Shown piece after piece: positions 5,191 through 5,524 of a stretch of DNA of 5,524 nt. Both the position numbers and the translations under genes were made by a program. Numbering within the stretch: the stretch's first letter is position 1; each line of letters opens with the position of its first letter. This DNA is from Thermoplasmata archaeon (GTDB lineage: Archaea > Thermoplasmatota > Thermoplasmata > Thermoplasmatales > Thermoplasmataceae). The notes under the pieces were generated by a model. It was given only the letters and a program-made list of their open reading frames with translations, ran no database searches and was not told the origin of the DNA. Where the stretch lies: assembly GCA_021850505.1 (NCBI GenBank), contig JAJZLW010000058.1:1-5524 (forward strand), in the 5' to 3' direction.

Positions 5191-5524
5191 CTAAAGACCG
5201 GGGCGAATTATCCATTCTCTGCCCTTTCCGCAAACACGCATAAGCATTCGAGATGCAAGATAGTAATCGATTCCCGGTATTGACATGAGGAGTTTCACAT
5301 CCTCAGATTCCTTTGCTGATCTCTTTATCTCTACTTCCAAAGAGACGCCCTGTTTCTCGAAGAATTCAAGCCTTTCGATCATTGTTTTCATGATCAGATC
5401 CTTCTGGTTGTTGAATCTGATCTCCTTCATGGCCTTTCTTCTTTTCACTGAGAAATTATTATCAGTTTCCGGAAGTGTTTCAAATAAACCTTCCCTCTTG
5501 AGATATCCTATGATGGAATTCTTT
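5191..5524 (-). pseudogene. IS110-family transposase remnant (both ends missing from view)
   Basis: The minus-strand frame is open from the window edge to a TAG at 5193-5191, about 110 residues. It has a middle helical region with LPETDNNFSVKRRKAMKEIR and NNQKDLIMKTMIERLE, then SIPGIDYYLAS at about 5283-5251, the opening of the C-terminal Transposase_20 domain of IS110 enzymes (IPGI-x-x-x-x-A). After LAS the resemblance ends: instead of the usual glu-ile-gly-asp...phe and serine-bearing tail there are about 19 unrelated residues and the stop. The catalytic serine half is therefore missing, and the copy should be inactive unless it acts through other copies. The N-terminal DEDD half would lie to the right of the window. 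A GTG at 5448 is an internal codon, not the real start. IS110 elements lack long terminal inverted repeats, so the element end cannot be placed. Confidence 0.75.

Overview
The window looks archaeal, most likely from a thermoacidophilic euryarchaeon of the Thermoplasmata type. The reasons are arginine coded largely by AGG/AGA, isoleucine often by ATA, archaeal TATA-like boxes lying about 25-30 nt upstream of start codons (near-leaderless transcripts), GGTGA/GGAGGTG Shine-Dalgarno sites only before internal operon genes, and AT-rich spacers. The lineage is an inference from style, not from a database match.

Left edge (1-387): the C-terminal end of a probable ribbon-helix-helix (RHH) DNA-binding protein, then a 267-bp AT-rich spacer. 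The spacer carries two almost identical dyad-symmetric sites (168-184 and 330-347, core TGTTACT-AY-AGTAACA), each followed at once by a TATA-like stretch. The second pair sits directly in front of the operon.

Centre (388-3778): a compact, translationally coupled three-gene operon. It encodes a RavA-like MoxR AAA+ ATPase, a ViaA-like von Willebrand factor A (VWA) protein with an intact metal-binding MIDAS and an unusual Gln/Asn/Gly-rich insert, and a 300-residue charged, helical protein of no recognised family. The likely working model is an ATP-driven chaperone or remodelling machine: the ATPase ring is the motor, the VWA protein the adaptor, and the third protein a partner or substrate-specific subunit. 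MoxR-VWA pairs occur as cellular chaperones, in conflict systems and in archaeal viruses; which applies here cannot be read from the window.

Right side (3779-5524): a 51-residue minus-strand protein resembling an antitoxin or small RHH regulator (3784-3939) converges on the operon. Diverging from it is a D12-class adenine-N6 DNA methyltransferase (GTG start at 4032), overlapped by 1 nt by a Vsr-family endonuclease gene that stops early (4781-5131). Facing it on the minus strand is the remnant of an IS110-family transposase, open to the window edge and broken within its C-terminal domain. The two broken 3' ends face each other, which suggests that a rearrangement damaged both. Overall this is an accessory, defence-island-like neighbourhood.
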